Below, one piece after another: positions 22,700-34,000 of a DNA stretch of 64,000 nt. Source of the DNA: Berberis thunbergii (taxonomy: Eukaryota > Streptophyta > Magnoliopsida > Ranunculales > Berberidaceae); NCBI GenBank assembly GCA_003290165.1, contig QNQO01005810.1:1-64000 (forward strand). Reading direction: 5' to 3'. The position numbers were made by a program, and so were the translations under genes. Numbering within the stretch: position 1 is the first letter of the stretch; each line of letters opens with the position of its first letter. Below the pieces are notes generated by a model. It was not told the origin of the DNA and searched no databases. It saw nothing but the letters and a program-made list of their open reading frames with translations.

Positions 22700-23965
22700 C
22701 ACAAGTACATAAAGTGACATTCTGTTGATCAGTGAAATAGAGTCATCAACCTATTTTGAGCGCGTCCTAAATCTATTCAGTTGGCAAAGTGTTTTCTACA
22801 AATAATGCTTATGGATTGCATGTATAAAACGAATTGTTATAGGATACCGTTGTTTGAGATTGTTGGTGTGATGTCGACCAGAAAGACCTTCAATGTTGCA
22901 TTTTGTTTTATGTGTTCTGAGAATGAAGAGTCATACGCTTGGGCATTGGAAAGCTTACAGGAATTTTCGAGCCAGACAATTTGCCAAACGTGTTTGTAAC
23001 TAGTAGAGAACTAGGCTTGATCAAGGCTATTGAGAGAGTTTTTTTCAAAGGCAAGGAGATTATTGTGCACATGGCACATCAATACAAATGTTGAAAAAAC
23101 CGTAAGAGACACTTTGAGAACAATCACCGGTGGGCCGAGTTTATAGATTCGTTTTCAGATTTGTATATATCAGGTTCAGAAGATAAATGGAACAATACCA
23201 CAATTGAGTTTAATAAAATATGGGCAAAATACCCAAAGTGTTTGAAATATCTCAAGACAGTTTGGTATCCCTATAAGGAGTACTTTGTGAGTGCATAGAC
23301 GGATAAATTTATGCATTTTGGGCAACGCACAACGGGTCGAGTTGAAGGTGTTGAGCTCGTTAGAAATTTCACAAGGTACATTCCTTAATGTCTGGAAAAT
23401 GATGCATGATATGATTGAAATCCAACTGGTCGAGATAGAGTCGTCATTCCTGCATAATCTGACGAAGGTGAAGACTGAACATAACTTCACTATATTTAGT
23501 TTACTTCATGGGTCGGTGGCGTACAGGGCCATTGATTGGATAAATTCAGAAATTCGGTGGAGTGAAAGTGTGGGGATTGACCATGTCAAGTGTGGTTGTG
23601 TGCTTTAAACAACTTATGAATTACCTTGAGCTCATAAACTTATAGGTTATAACTCCTACAGGAGAAATTCCGGTACGCACTATAGACAAGTATTGGCTTC
23701 AACTTGGCACAACAACTATTCGTGTATGTGGCGATGTGATTATAGAACCTGTGGTTGACGCCTTTATGAATAGGTTCAATGAGTCAAGTCATGATCAGAA
23801 GTTGGTGATGAAGATGAAGCTTATAGAATTGAGTTCCCCGGGTGACAGTGTGATGATTAAACCATTAGCAATTTCGGCTGAAAATGCGAGACTTAAAAAA
23901 AATTGGCTAAGCATGAGAGGTCCACAACAAGGGATCCCTCGGGACACGAATACGCTATGACACAA

Positions 23966-24613
23966 GAAGAAATGAAAGGCAAAAGTAAGAAGTTGTCAAT
24001 CAAAAAGGAGAAGTCAAAAATTCATAACAATAGATTGATAAGGCAGATTTCATCATGGACACGGGATTATATTTACGACATTGAGAAAGTTCCAGGTGAT
24101 GAAAACTGTGGCTTTCGATGCATAGCCAAATTCATTAATTATGACGACAAAAATGGTTGGAAACAGGTATGAAAAGAACTACTTATGGAGGTTAAGAGTA
24201 ATGAAGAGTTGTGACTTGCAATGTGGCACGAGGCAGGGGTATAGGTTGTGAAGGATGTTTTGGTAATTCCAAAAGGCTAGGTGCGGATAGATAGGGAAAG
24301 TTTGTTTATGGACCCCGATATGTTAGAGCTGGCAACGAATCATTATCAATGTGTCTTTGTTGTTATGGAAACCAAAACACGACATGTTTTTCATATGATT
24401 ATCCACCATCACATTTTGACTCGGGACGTATTTGTTTCATGGCACACTTGGCTCAGAGCAGTCACTATATCATCTTTCATATGCAACCGGACCCACCATT
24501 GCCTCCTATAATACCAACCTGGGCGTGTCACATGTTTTCTGAGGCAATCTCGTTGAAGAATAGCTTCGATATCCAATTCGGCATTGGCGACAATGTTGAG
24601 GAACTTCAGTGAG
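23966..24613 (+). pseudogene. OTU-like cysteine protease region of the MULE-OTU gene
   Basis: Downstream of the transposase is an ovarian-tumour (OTU) fold remnant. These proteases cleave ubiquitin and are a known partner domain in one branch of plant MULEs. Visible are the nucleophile motif VPGDENCGFRCIAKF with the Cys codon at 24107-24109, and a later segment in another frame (GRICFMAHLAQSSHYIIFHM, about 24424-24483) that carries the HY pair expected for the catalytic His. A conserved PP-rich tail follows. The two halves need at least two frame changes, and stops interrupt 24170-24280. It is probably the C-terminal part of the same ancestral polypeptide as the transposase. Confidence 0.75.
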
Positions 24614-24884
24614 AAGAAAAAGAAGAATGTGAAGAAGTTGAACGAGGTGGTGACCATATTGGACTGATGCATATATTGTATGTTGCTAACTATTATTGTG
24701 ATGAAAAAATGTAAACGGAAAAAGTAAATGGCAAAGAATGTGAAGAAGTCGAACCATTGTTTTGTTAAAAAAGTAACCTTTTTTTTTAACGGAAGACTTG
24801 TATGTTTCAAGATTTTGTTAATATAATATGAAATTTGAATTATATTAGTTTGAGTTTTTGTTTATGTATGATGCAAGAATGCGA

Positions 24885-25530
24885 GATCAGAAAAATGATT
24901 AGTTTTATGCGACTATGCAAAATCAGAAAATAATATCCGAACTAATTTCAGATAAAATTTAGAAAAATCTAGGTTGATGCGATAATGCGACTTGTATGGT
25001 TTGCGACAATGCTCAAAAATTTCAGAAAACGAAGTTAAAATTTTTTTTACAAAGTGATAAATTTTCTAAGTTGCAGAAAAATTTTGCAGGTACACGATGT
25101 ACAATACGGGTTTATTCAAATACCCCACATTGAACTCTACGAACAAGAAAAAAATTTCCTGTTCACAGTGAGCAATGCCAGGTTTTGAATATAACCCGCA
25201 TTGCTTGCTGTGAACATGAAAAAAAAAATTTATCTGTTTGTAGGGAGCAATGCACGGTTCTTGACATAATCCGCATTGTACTCTACGAACAAAGCATAAA
25301 CCTGCAATTTTTTTGAAACTCATTAAATTTCACTTTTAGAAAAAAAATTTATAAACTTATTTTCTAAAGTTTTTGCGCATTGTCGTATCAAACCTAAACT
25401 CCAATCATACAAGTCTTCCAAACTAGTCATTTATGTGAATTTCATACAAGTCGCATTGTCGCATCAAACTAGATTTTTCTAAATTTTATCTGAAATTTGT
25501 TCTGATTTCGCATATTTGCAAAGAATTTGA
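24885..25530. repeat. Imperfect palindrome with a three-copy direct repeat in its loop
   Basis: The left arm (about 24885-25090) pairs with the right arm (about 25300-25530). The best match is TTTAGAAAAATCTAG(G/T)TTGATGCGA(T/C)AATGCGACTTGTATG, at about 24957-24999 and, inverted, at 25443-25487. The loop (25085-25310) holds three degenerate repeats of roughly 70-75 bp, each with a GCATTG or GTATTG core and a GTTC(G/A) flank. It lies exactly between the convergent 3' ends of the OTU and plant mobile domain genes. Confidence 0.75.
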
Positions 25531-25841
25531 TCGATACAAGGAATATAAGAGTGTACCATAACCAAAATTTTATTTGTGAGTGTTGTTTCGTCAAAAAATT
25601 CTTATTTGGCAAAATTCAATATGGATTAGTCTAGATAAGCAACAACAATAACAAACAGAACATAAGTAAATAAATAGTTAAGTGCAACTCTATAGAAGTC
25701 GATAAATATAACATAAGTAAAAACATAAATCTTCTTAAAAAATTATCTAAAGTTTACAATATTTTTAGTTTCTAAACAAATATAAGCCAAAGGTTTTTTT
25801 TTTCCGAAGTTATAAAATAAAGACACTATCTTTGTCGCCTC

Positions 25842-26010
25842 GCCAATGGCATGACAACTTAACGGTTGGAACTTGGCGGATGGTACCACTTGGTCATGGG
25901 TTCGAACCCAGTTTGCGGCATCTTTATCAGTTTATGGTGTGTTGACCAGTTCTGATTTTTAATGGGTTCCGGGATCCTATAAAAACTCCGCTCACCTTCC
26001 AAAAAAAAAA
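25842..26010 (+). mobile_element. tRNA-derived SINE with 12-bp target duplication
   Basis: A polymerase III B-box-like sequence (GGGTTCGAACCCA near 25896-25908) lies in a 169-bp unit that ends in an A-run. The unit is flanked by perfect copies of CTTTGTCGCCTC (25830-25841 and 26011-26022). The duplication and 3' A-tail are hallmarks of LINE-driven retroposition. It sits at the 3' end of the plant mobile domain gene, in antisense to it. Confidence 0.88.
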
Positions 26011-28000
26011 CTTTGTCGCCTCTGAACATAGAAACTTTGTTCATGCCTCGATTTGCTTCGATACTCACTTCATCACCAATTTCACCACTGTCAACACTGG
26101 GGCGTATGTCAGGCTCTTCTTCTTCTTGTTCTAAGGTAACAGGCGTAGACATTTCAATTAGCAAATCCCGTAATCTATTTTTTCGAGCGAGCACAATAAC
26201 ATTGTCGACGTTCCTCTGTAAGGAAACATTACATGTTAGTACAAACCATGTAAATTTTTGAAATTATAAGTGTAAAATGTTTTTACTTACCCTCTTATTT
26301 GAAAAAAAAAAAAACAAATGTCTTCTTAGGAGATAACTTCTCCTCTTGTTCGGTGGTTGTACGAAGGGATGACTAATGCGGTGAAACCAGTCCAAGTAAT
26401 CTACCACACAGTCCCATAGAAGCTTCATGGGGGCACCTTGTTGGTTAGTTGGCACGACATTATAATGCCACATTCGAGCGAACGAAACGAACACCTCATA
26501 CTGGACGTAATAGTACTTGCCAGATTGAGCTCTATTTTTTCTTTTCGCTTGGATTGGTTGGATTGGGGCGACTTGTACCTTTCTCATTTGTCTCATAACT
26601 CTATTGGGGTGATATGTTTTTCTACGTCGAGGCATAACAAACATCCTGTGAACATGTGATGCCATGAAGGGGAGTGTTTTTCTTGGACTCCACGTAAGAG
26701 TCCTAAAGTACCTGCGAATTATAATAATTAAAACTTATTAATATATGACATACAAAATTTTTTATTGACCTTAAAGATGCATTTTTACCTCTTTAGGAGA
26801 CGTGTCATCGAGATGCTCCTTAAGAGTGATGATTTGTTCATCCAAAACCCCTACAATTTGTGGGGGTTTCATTTAGCCATGGTGGGGAGTCTAGCATCCC
26901 ACATCAGTTTTGCATTACCCCAGAGTCTAAAGTGATCATATATCGATGCATATAAACGAAAACAGTATAAATAAATATTATGAAATTCTTATATATTATG
27001 AGAGTAATTAACAAAATAAAATTTTCAAAACATACCTCCAAAAGAGGCAAATATTCAAAACTTTGTCTCGTTCCCTCTCTGCTAGCGTCACCTAACTGAC
27101 GAAAGAAAACTGCCAAACCTGCTACGCCCCATGCATAATTGTTAACATCATCCACCTCCATCAACATCTTCAAATATTCAATATAAACATTTGTTCCACT
27201 TTTATCAGCAAATAGAGTAATACCTAGAAGAAACAACAAGTAACCCCTACACACATGTTTCCTTTCAAGAGAATCAGTGTTTGTAGTCTGTCTACAATAA
27301 TGGTCCTGAATAAACTTCATTTCCACAGATTTCTCATGCTTCTTGACATGGACCTTTGTTTATTTACTTTCAATCCCCAAACCATCCATCAATAATGTAA
27401 TGCATTCATCTACCGTTATCTCCATTGTCATTCTAACCGACTTACCAAGAATCAGCAAATGAGTTATACGGTAGACATCGTCCAGGGTTATGCTCATCTC
27501 TCCAAAAGGTAGGTGAAAAGTGTTGGTCTCAAGTTGTCAACGCTCAACGAAAGCACAAATGGTCACATTATCAGGACGTACCTTACGATATTTAATCAAG
27601 GGATACAAACCACTATTGCAGATCGTTATCTTTGCATCTTTCGACGCATGTTTCAAATCCCAATCTATAAAGTTCTTATGTTGATACCAACATCGCAATG
27701 CGTCTCGCTCCTAATAAAAAAAACATATACATTAAGTAATTCAATATGCGAATATATATAAAAAAACATGCTTATATAATTTAACCAACTAAAATATTAA
27801 CTTACCGGCTCACCATTCCAAATGGCATGAGAAATATGACCATGAAAATCGACTAATGTGGGACAATCCACAGGACCACCGAGATAAGAATTTCATTTAG
27901 CATATTTTTATTTACCGTTTTCCCCTGCTTCCTCCTCATCTCTTGCTTCCTCATCATCCGAAAGTTCCTCTAACTCATCACTTTCATGTCCAACACCCGC
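25859..28000 (-). pseudogene. Plant mobile domain (PMD / MAIN-like) gene, decayed
   Basis: Read on -, segments match the plant mobile domain, a fold of unclear biochemistry found in MAIN/MAIL proteins and in transposons. In order: ISHAIWNGEP (about 27835), then CAFVERW-like and ETNTFHLPFGEMSITLDDVY in shifted frames (27580-27480). Next come CRGYLLFLLGITLFADKSGT (about 27250-27190) and NNYAWGVAGLAVFFRQLGDA (about 27150-27090), then YYYVQYEVFVSFARMWHYN and a C-terminal ISHPFVQPP (about 26370). An acidic tail follows (EQEEEEPDI near 26120). Stops and frame changes occur between the segments; some gaps may be introns. Upstream on - (27900-28020) is an acidic Ser/Glu-rich stretch. A SINE interrupts the 3' end. 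Partner of the MULE-OTU transposase in a convergent pair. Confidence 0.8.
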
Positions 28001-28339
28001 ACCACTCGAACCTCCCGTCCCTTCTGACTGGGCTTAACTTTGTGATACAACTACTTGTTTATAGGCTTCTTGAGGATCTATTTGAATCCCCATTTGTTTC
28101 TCTCTCATCTTCCTCCTTACTTCTTTGTCCCTATTTTGTTCCTTTTTTTGCATTATTCTACCAGTTCTTTGCCATTTTCTGCTTTCTGTTTTTTAACAGA
28201 CAATGCCATGGGTCATCTTCTACCTCTATTACCTCCATCATCCCCACCAACATCCCGACCAACAAAAGACATGATCAACCTTCAAATAAAAGGAAACAAA
28301 TACTTCGGGACAACTTTTTCGTACAATAATTTCTATTAA

Positions 28340-29199
28340 TTTTTAAGTAATACTTTAGCCAATTTAGATGTAAAACAACATTATATATCTCATTTCCCTA
28401 CATTCTAATAAGAAAAATACTAATTTGGAGCCCTAGTGGCAACCAAATCCGCCTTCGTAATTACTTTCATTACCAAGGGACGAACTAAACAATTAATGCT
28501 CAAAAAACATAAACAATTTTACTTTAAAGATGGAAACAAATACACAAATACACAAAAGCAAACAATGGATGACTCACTTAGAATCCAAACAATGGAGCAA
28601 TATTGACCAATACCTGAACGAATATGACTATAACTCAAAAATTATTGATGAAAAAGTAAAAAAGTAAAACACACTAAAATGTACGTGTCTCCCAATATAT
28701 GTCGTATTGTGCTTTTTTGGTCGTTAACACCTCGTATCTGGGTCGGATACCAATACTCATATATGTGTGGTCACATAAATCTTTGATGGTATATGGGTAT
28801 TATTTAATTATTTAAAAAACGGGCGGTCCAATGATAAGTTCAATAAGATTAGAGTTTTCTTTATTTGATTAATATAACTACAGCTAACGAGGAGTCACTT
28901 TGTCTGGATCAGATGTCCTGCCATTGTGTAACCTCTGTGTGTGCCCTATATAGGTTGATGTGCACATGAGTGTATGCCAATTGAAGCACCAAATCCATGA
29001 TTTTCCTAAAATGGACAAACCACTTGTGAGGCCAATTTTATTGGACCTTAGCACATAAAATGATGCTGGGCAGCTAATGGTTGGAAGCCTTTCCAACCAA
29101 ACTACATATTATACCCTCAACATTCGCCCCTTGATGTTGGGACAACCATGCCTAGATGCTGAGGTAGTAACACTGATATTTGTAGAGTTGGCCTCAAGA
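28340..29199. other. Intergenic DNA with a TATA-like palindrome
   Basis: No gene or family was recognised. CCTATATAGG at 28945-28954 is a self-complementary TATA-like box; on the - strand it lies about 35 bp before an ATG with a short open frame. The segment 28990-29130 reads like an LTR or promoter but could not be assigned. Confidence 0.35.
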
Positions 29200-29475
29200 T
29201 GAATTGATGTGCCAGGTATCATGATCATGCAAATGGGATTTCCTCAAATAGTTCTCACTGTGCTTAAGCGAGTTATCAGAGCAATTGCTTCGTGATTTCC
29301 TTTTATGTAACACGAAGAGCTAATCAGCCCATTTCCACACAGCTCATGTCCTTTGCTCTTTTTTCTTCTTGCTTTATAATTGGGGTTCACGTCCGACCTA
29401 CTTGAACCACTAAATAAGCTAAGCTCTCAGGTGAGCCTCGAGAAAACACAAAGCTTGGAGTGAACAACTCAGGAG

Positions 29476-29579
29476 GCCAATGGTAGCCTGGTTGGATGGC
29501 TAAGGTTGTGGTAGGTTATCCCCCCATGGCTTGGGTTCTATACCCACCAGTGGCACGTTTGGCTTTCAAAAAAAAAAAA
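29476..29579 (+). mobile_element. Short SINE, family A (copy 1)
   Basis: A 104-bp unit beginning GGCCAATGGTAGCCTGGTTG, with CTTGGGTTCTATACCCACC as a possible B-box region and an A-tail. It is flanked by AACTCAGGAG (29466-29475) and AACTTAGGAG (29580-29589), a 10-bp duplication with one mismatch. It is the same family as 63681-63779. Confidence 0.82.
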
Positions 29580-29922
29580 AACTTAGGAGTACTATAAACT
29601 ACTCCCTTCTCACGATATTGAAGTCTATTACCCATGGAGTCTTTCTATTTATGCTATTATCGACTGTTGCCATGTATTTTTTTTTCTCATGCACGACCAA
29701 CTTGAGGATGGGCTCTCCCTGCCCTTCTTCAAGTTGTGTAAACCTTTACTGACACAAGTATAACTCAAAATATTAACAAAATTTTTCCAACAAGTTATCT
29801 AACTCTTTAGTTTTGAATGTCACATACACCTACGAATCTAAAATCTAAACTTTAAAAGCTGATAAAATAAATTAAAACAAAAACTAATTGTTAAAACTTT
29901 CAAAAAGATAAGTGATTTTTAT

Positions 29923-30043
29923 TTTTTATTTTTTATTTTTTTTAATTATTATCCCTCAACCTCTCCTACCCCAAATGACGCCAGCGGAGTTTGAACCCTG
30001 AACCTGTGATTTCAACCATCACAGGCATTGATTTAGATCCCTT
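29923..30043 (-). mobile_element. SINE on the minus strand
   Basis: Read on -, a B-box-like GGGTTCAAACTCC (near 29985-29997) is followed by an A-rich tail (the T-rich run at 29923-29945 on +). The unit is flanked by perfect copies of TGATTTTTAT (29913-29922 and 30044-30053). The homologous sequence at 14460-14490 lacks the insertion, which supports it being a discrete retroposon. Confidence 0.78.
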
Positions 30044-31099
30044 TGATTTTTATACATGCTAAAATTACGGATCAAGGACACTTGATCTTCCATTTTGAAT
30101 ATACAATAAAAAAAAAAACGTGCTATGAGCAAAAATAGTTGACAACATAACAATAATAATAACTAAACACGAACAAAATCAACGACTATAATAAAAACTT
30201 TGTTACATTTCTGTCACAATACTAAAGTTTAGATAATTGACCCATCTACATCTTATAGCGTATCACAAAACATTATGTCGAACTTCGGGCTGGTACATAA
30301 AGCTTCAAAACTCTTTCGCAAAATCAGATAGAACAAAGGGATTTGTAATGATGTAAAAAGACAAAATGCATTTTGGTAATGATGTAAAAGGACAGAATGC
30401 AAATTTCAAGAAAATGATAAACTGTTAGATACTTTTGAAATTTTAAGGTATGCCCAATCTTTTATTTTTCTTATCCACCAATGAAGGAATTTGTCATCTC
30501 TTTCCACCAAGTAATAAAAGACATGCAAGTCAAATTGCAAAGAGAAACCTTTCTCAATATCAATGAAGAACACTATTTGCTTCTTCTAAAGCAATCATGC
30601 CCGGTTCAAAAATGTGTTCAATCAAAGATATGATAATAAGCTAGTATAAATGTTAGTTGAAAATCACAGATAAAGAAAAGAAACGATGTTCCCATAAACA
30701 TACTAGAAAATCAATATCCGAGATGCTTGAGATCCATCTCATATTCCATTCCCAATTTGGTTCGGACACCTCCACTTATAATCATGTAATGTTTATGTGA
30801 GAGAATAGTAGTTGATCATAGAAGAACGTGATCATGTTTATTTAAAAGAAAATAGAAGGGGACCATCAATATAGAACTCACATGGATCCATTCGTTAGCC
30901 CATGGAAGAATTATACGAGATAGGAAAAGCTAATAAAGATTAAAAAAAGAAGCATAACATAATATTTTAGTTGAAGACGAGTCGCTTCTCCTGGCAAAGA
31001 AACCAAAGCAATACACAAAACAATCACCGCTTAATGGATCAAACATAACAGAAAAACTCAGACACGTAACTGAAGCCATGCCTACAAATGCACAATGAG

Positions 31100-34000
31100 A
31101 ATATGCAAAGATGTAAAGCTAAGAAAAGCTCAAGTCCCCATGTGAACATCAAACCAAGTTCAGATCAAATCATTTGACCCACGAGAAAACCAAAAGTTTG
31201 AATTCACACATAACGAAACACCAGGGCAAATTAATAATGACCCAAATAGCAACAAAATATTGAACATGAATACCAAGGAAAATCAAACACATTTCAATCA
31301 TAGTTCTATCACCCACATCAGAATCACCCAAACTTACAAACCAGAAAAGTAACAAGGGCCGTCGAAGAAAACTAAAAAGTAACAAGTTGCTACCTTGTCA
31401 CGAAACACTTTTCCGACTCTCCTCAATCAATAAAGCCACGAAGAAATGGAAAACTGAATGAAAGGTAAAGAACCTGCAAAATTAAAAAAGTATCAGTAGA
31501 TTGAACTTTTTTTTATAAAACATACAGAAAAAACTATAACTAAAATAATGAGAACTCATAATTATGTTGAAGGGCACACGCTTAACCTTGAATACATCCT
31601 TTACTTCAGCAATAATAAATTAGATTTAACATATCACAAACATCATTACAACATACAACCACCACTGATAGTAATGAATCACAATTGTGGTTAATTGCAA
31701 AAGATTGAATTAGGTGATTCTTTGTTGAAGATATTTTTTCTGCCAAAAGTTTTTCTTGGCTTCCCTGATAAAAAGTGGAGGTAAACTGAATTAATAGTGA
31801 AATAGAGTAAAAACCTGTTAACAGATCAATAGTTCCAATCCACTCTCAAAATACTTCATTCAATAAAACAAGAAAGCTCTTTAACATGAAACCCAACATA
31901 GGTGGAATGGCCTTTTAGGCTTTAGCTCTTAAACATTCAATAAATTAATTTAGGAAAAACTAAGGTGGAATGGCCTTTTAGGCTTAAGCTCAAGACATAA
32001 AATTTGTAAACTCAAAATAATACATACTAGCACATAGCAAATTGATTCATAAACAACATATACAAACTGAAAATTAAATGTTTAGAAAACTCATGCACAA
32101 GAACAAAAAACCAGCATTCAGCCACTTCATTAGAATTATCCTTGGCCACCTAAAATACAGTTTGTAATATGAATAAAGGCATCATTGGCAGAAGTTGAAA
32201 TAACATAAATAGTATAAATTTATGCAAAGGCACATGCGATACCTGTTGTGATGATCACTTGAATGCTTCCATAATATTGTATTGATGTTTCCCTTTAAAA
32301 AGAAATTATTAGATTGATGCTATAAACCAACAATCCCTAGAACTTGGTCAAGGAAAATCATAAAGAACCAACCGCATTCATAAAAATTGAAGAAGATGAA
32401 GCAAAATGTCAAACTTCCATTGACCATGGAAAGAGTTAAACGTTAAAAGAGGCATCAATTAGCAACTGAGATTTGTAAAGAAATTGAGGTCAAACATGTT
32501 CTACACTTGGTGCAAAATCACTTTTTTTCCAAGGCAGCGTCCATATGAATCCAACTATTGCTCTATCCTAATAACATTCAATTCAAAATCAGATTCAAAC
32601 CCTCCACATCAACCAACCAAGTTCCCATCATCTTGACATGAAGGAAGAAAAATGGAGATCTGGTTTGCAGCATGACAATAGCCAACATTAACAGCCATCA
32701 TAAGAAGTTATAACAAAGTGCCAAGGAAACACCTAGAAACATGCCTATGAAACGATTCAATCGTTACTAATCATAAAAGTAGATAAGAGATGAAAATTAT
32801 ATCTTAAAAACACCATTCAGCAACTTTGATAAAATTATGTCTTTTAGAGTCACCTCAGAAAATGAACCTCAAAGGAAATCTTTCATGAAAGGACTCTAAA
32901 GGAATGACACATCATGAAAGGAAGATGATCAGAGATTCACAATATGCAAGGCAATGAAAGCTGAACTCATAAGCTTTGTGGTACTCAGCACTAGAAATGT
33001 GAGCAAGTGTGATCAACAAAGCATGCACCAACTAAAGGACAGAGATTAGCTATTTTAATCATTACAACAGAGGTATTGAAATTTGTATATATTAAGAAAC
33101 GGTGAGAGACATCTTATCAGGTCTGAAATACATTAGAAAGGGTGCAAGAACCAGATGAACTAAAAATGTTATAATTTGAAAAATATTCACAGAGCCCTAA
33201 ATACATAAATTTGATCGTGAACGTGAACCAAGATCAGATCGTTTCACTTATGAGGAAACAAAAAATTTGATCTTATCAGCATGATGATGAGCTAATCATC
33301 CAACATGATAATAAGTTACCATAAACGGAAATCCCAAATAATAAAAACCCCAAGGCAGATAAATTAAGATCAAAATAACAACAAATATATTGAAGATGCA
33401 TACCATGGTAGATAGATAACAAATATATTGATTCAAGGGAAAATATAAAAAGTAAATATATAAAACAAATAACAAATATATAAAAACCCCAAGCGAAAAT
33501 CACTTTCTAATGTAATCAAGACAAAAGTTGCATTGATTCAAGGAAATCATGGTAGATAGGAAACAGAGACAAACCAATCAAAGTTGTAAGCAAATATAAT
33601 TTTTTCCAGAATTTTTTTTATCAGTCTTGCATTAAAATATCTTACAAAACAAATGCACAAGATCCGGATCTAGTCTCATTAAACCTTCAATTTGGAACTC
33701 ATGCTGAAAATAAATCAATCAGTGTTGCCTTAAACATCTTCAAAAGTAAATGCATGAGATCCAAATTTGGTCTCATGAAAAAAATAATCTTAATTTGTAA
33801 TTCATGCCATCCCTTTAGATCATGCTCAAGATAAGAGGTGATCACTGCAAAACTTTCATACGAATCATACTAGATAAGAAACAAGGAGAAGCTTGTCAAA
33901 TACATGAAGAATAGGATTTTCATAGTAGCTAGTAAACGAGTACAACCAAACCCTATAACATCACTACTAAATAATAGGAATATAATCACAATCTCACTTC

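Larger units (their letters stand above)
20785..23965 (+). pseudogene. MULE transposase (OTU-type MULE), dead, split by a solo LTR
   Basis: Pieces appear in the usual order. A zinc-finger tail carries HNHHQSESLIGYSFA near 20809, then a helical linker (MAKSGVSHRNILSQLKEKYP, about 20894-20953). The solo LTR follows at 21067-22699. After it come the first part of the DDE core (LMDCMYKTNCYRIPLFEIVG, about 22806) and FMCSENEESYAWALESLQ, then VTSRELGLIKAIERVFF near 22998. Later come a long alpha-helical region to about 23560 and a SWIM finger around 23587-23630. The first catalytic Asp is present, but the second (normally TDRE) reads TSRE, and the SWIM finger contains TAA and TGA codons, one replacing a zinc-ligand Cys. 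Several frameshifts add to this, so it cannot be functional. Confidence 0.85.
20785..28000. mobile_element. MULE-OTU element remnant with convergent plant-mobile-domain gene
   Basis: A second Mutator-like element is inferred from its genes: a MULE transposase plus an OTU protease region on + (20785-24613) and a plant mobile domain gene on - (about 25859-28000), meeting at a palindromic spacer. A solo LTR (21067-22699) and a SINE (25842-26010) inserted later. The terminal inverted repeats were not found, so the limits given are those of the coding remnants. Confidence 0.7.
29200..31099. repeat. Copy of the unclassified AT-rich repeat family, carrying two SINEs
   Basis: 29210-29380 aligns with 13860-14080 (shared GAGTTATCA/GGGTTATCA, CGTGATTT, CTTTTATGTAAC and AAGAGCTAAT blocks), and 30430-30520 aligns with 19330-19420. 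SINEs inserted at 29476-29579 (+) and 29923-30043 (-). There is no coding content. Confidence 0.55.

Noticed and set aside
25066..25323. Cys-rich 85-codon ORF on -
   Set aside because: The apparent Cys-rich repeats are the translation of the three-copy DNA repeat in the palindrome loop; there is no start context or homology.
25842..26010. Possible tRNA gene (GGGTTCGAACCC)
   Set aside because: The flanking 12-bp duplication, A-tail and missing acceptor stem show a SINE, not a tRNA gene.
29913..29960. CRISPR-like or tandem array in T-rich repeats
   Set aside because: It is the A-tail of a minus-strand SINE; there are no regular spacers, and CRISPR arrays are not expected in plant nuclear DNA.
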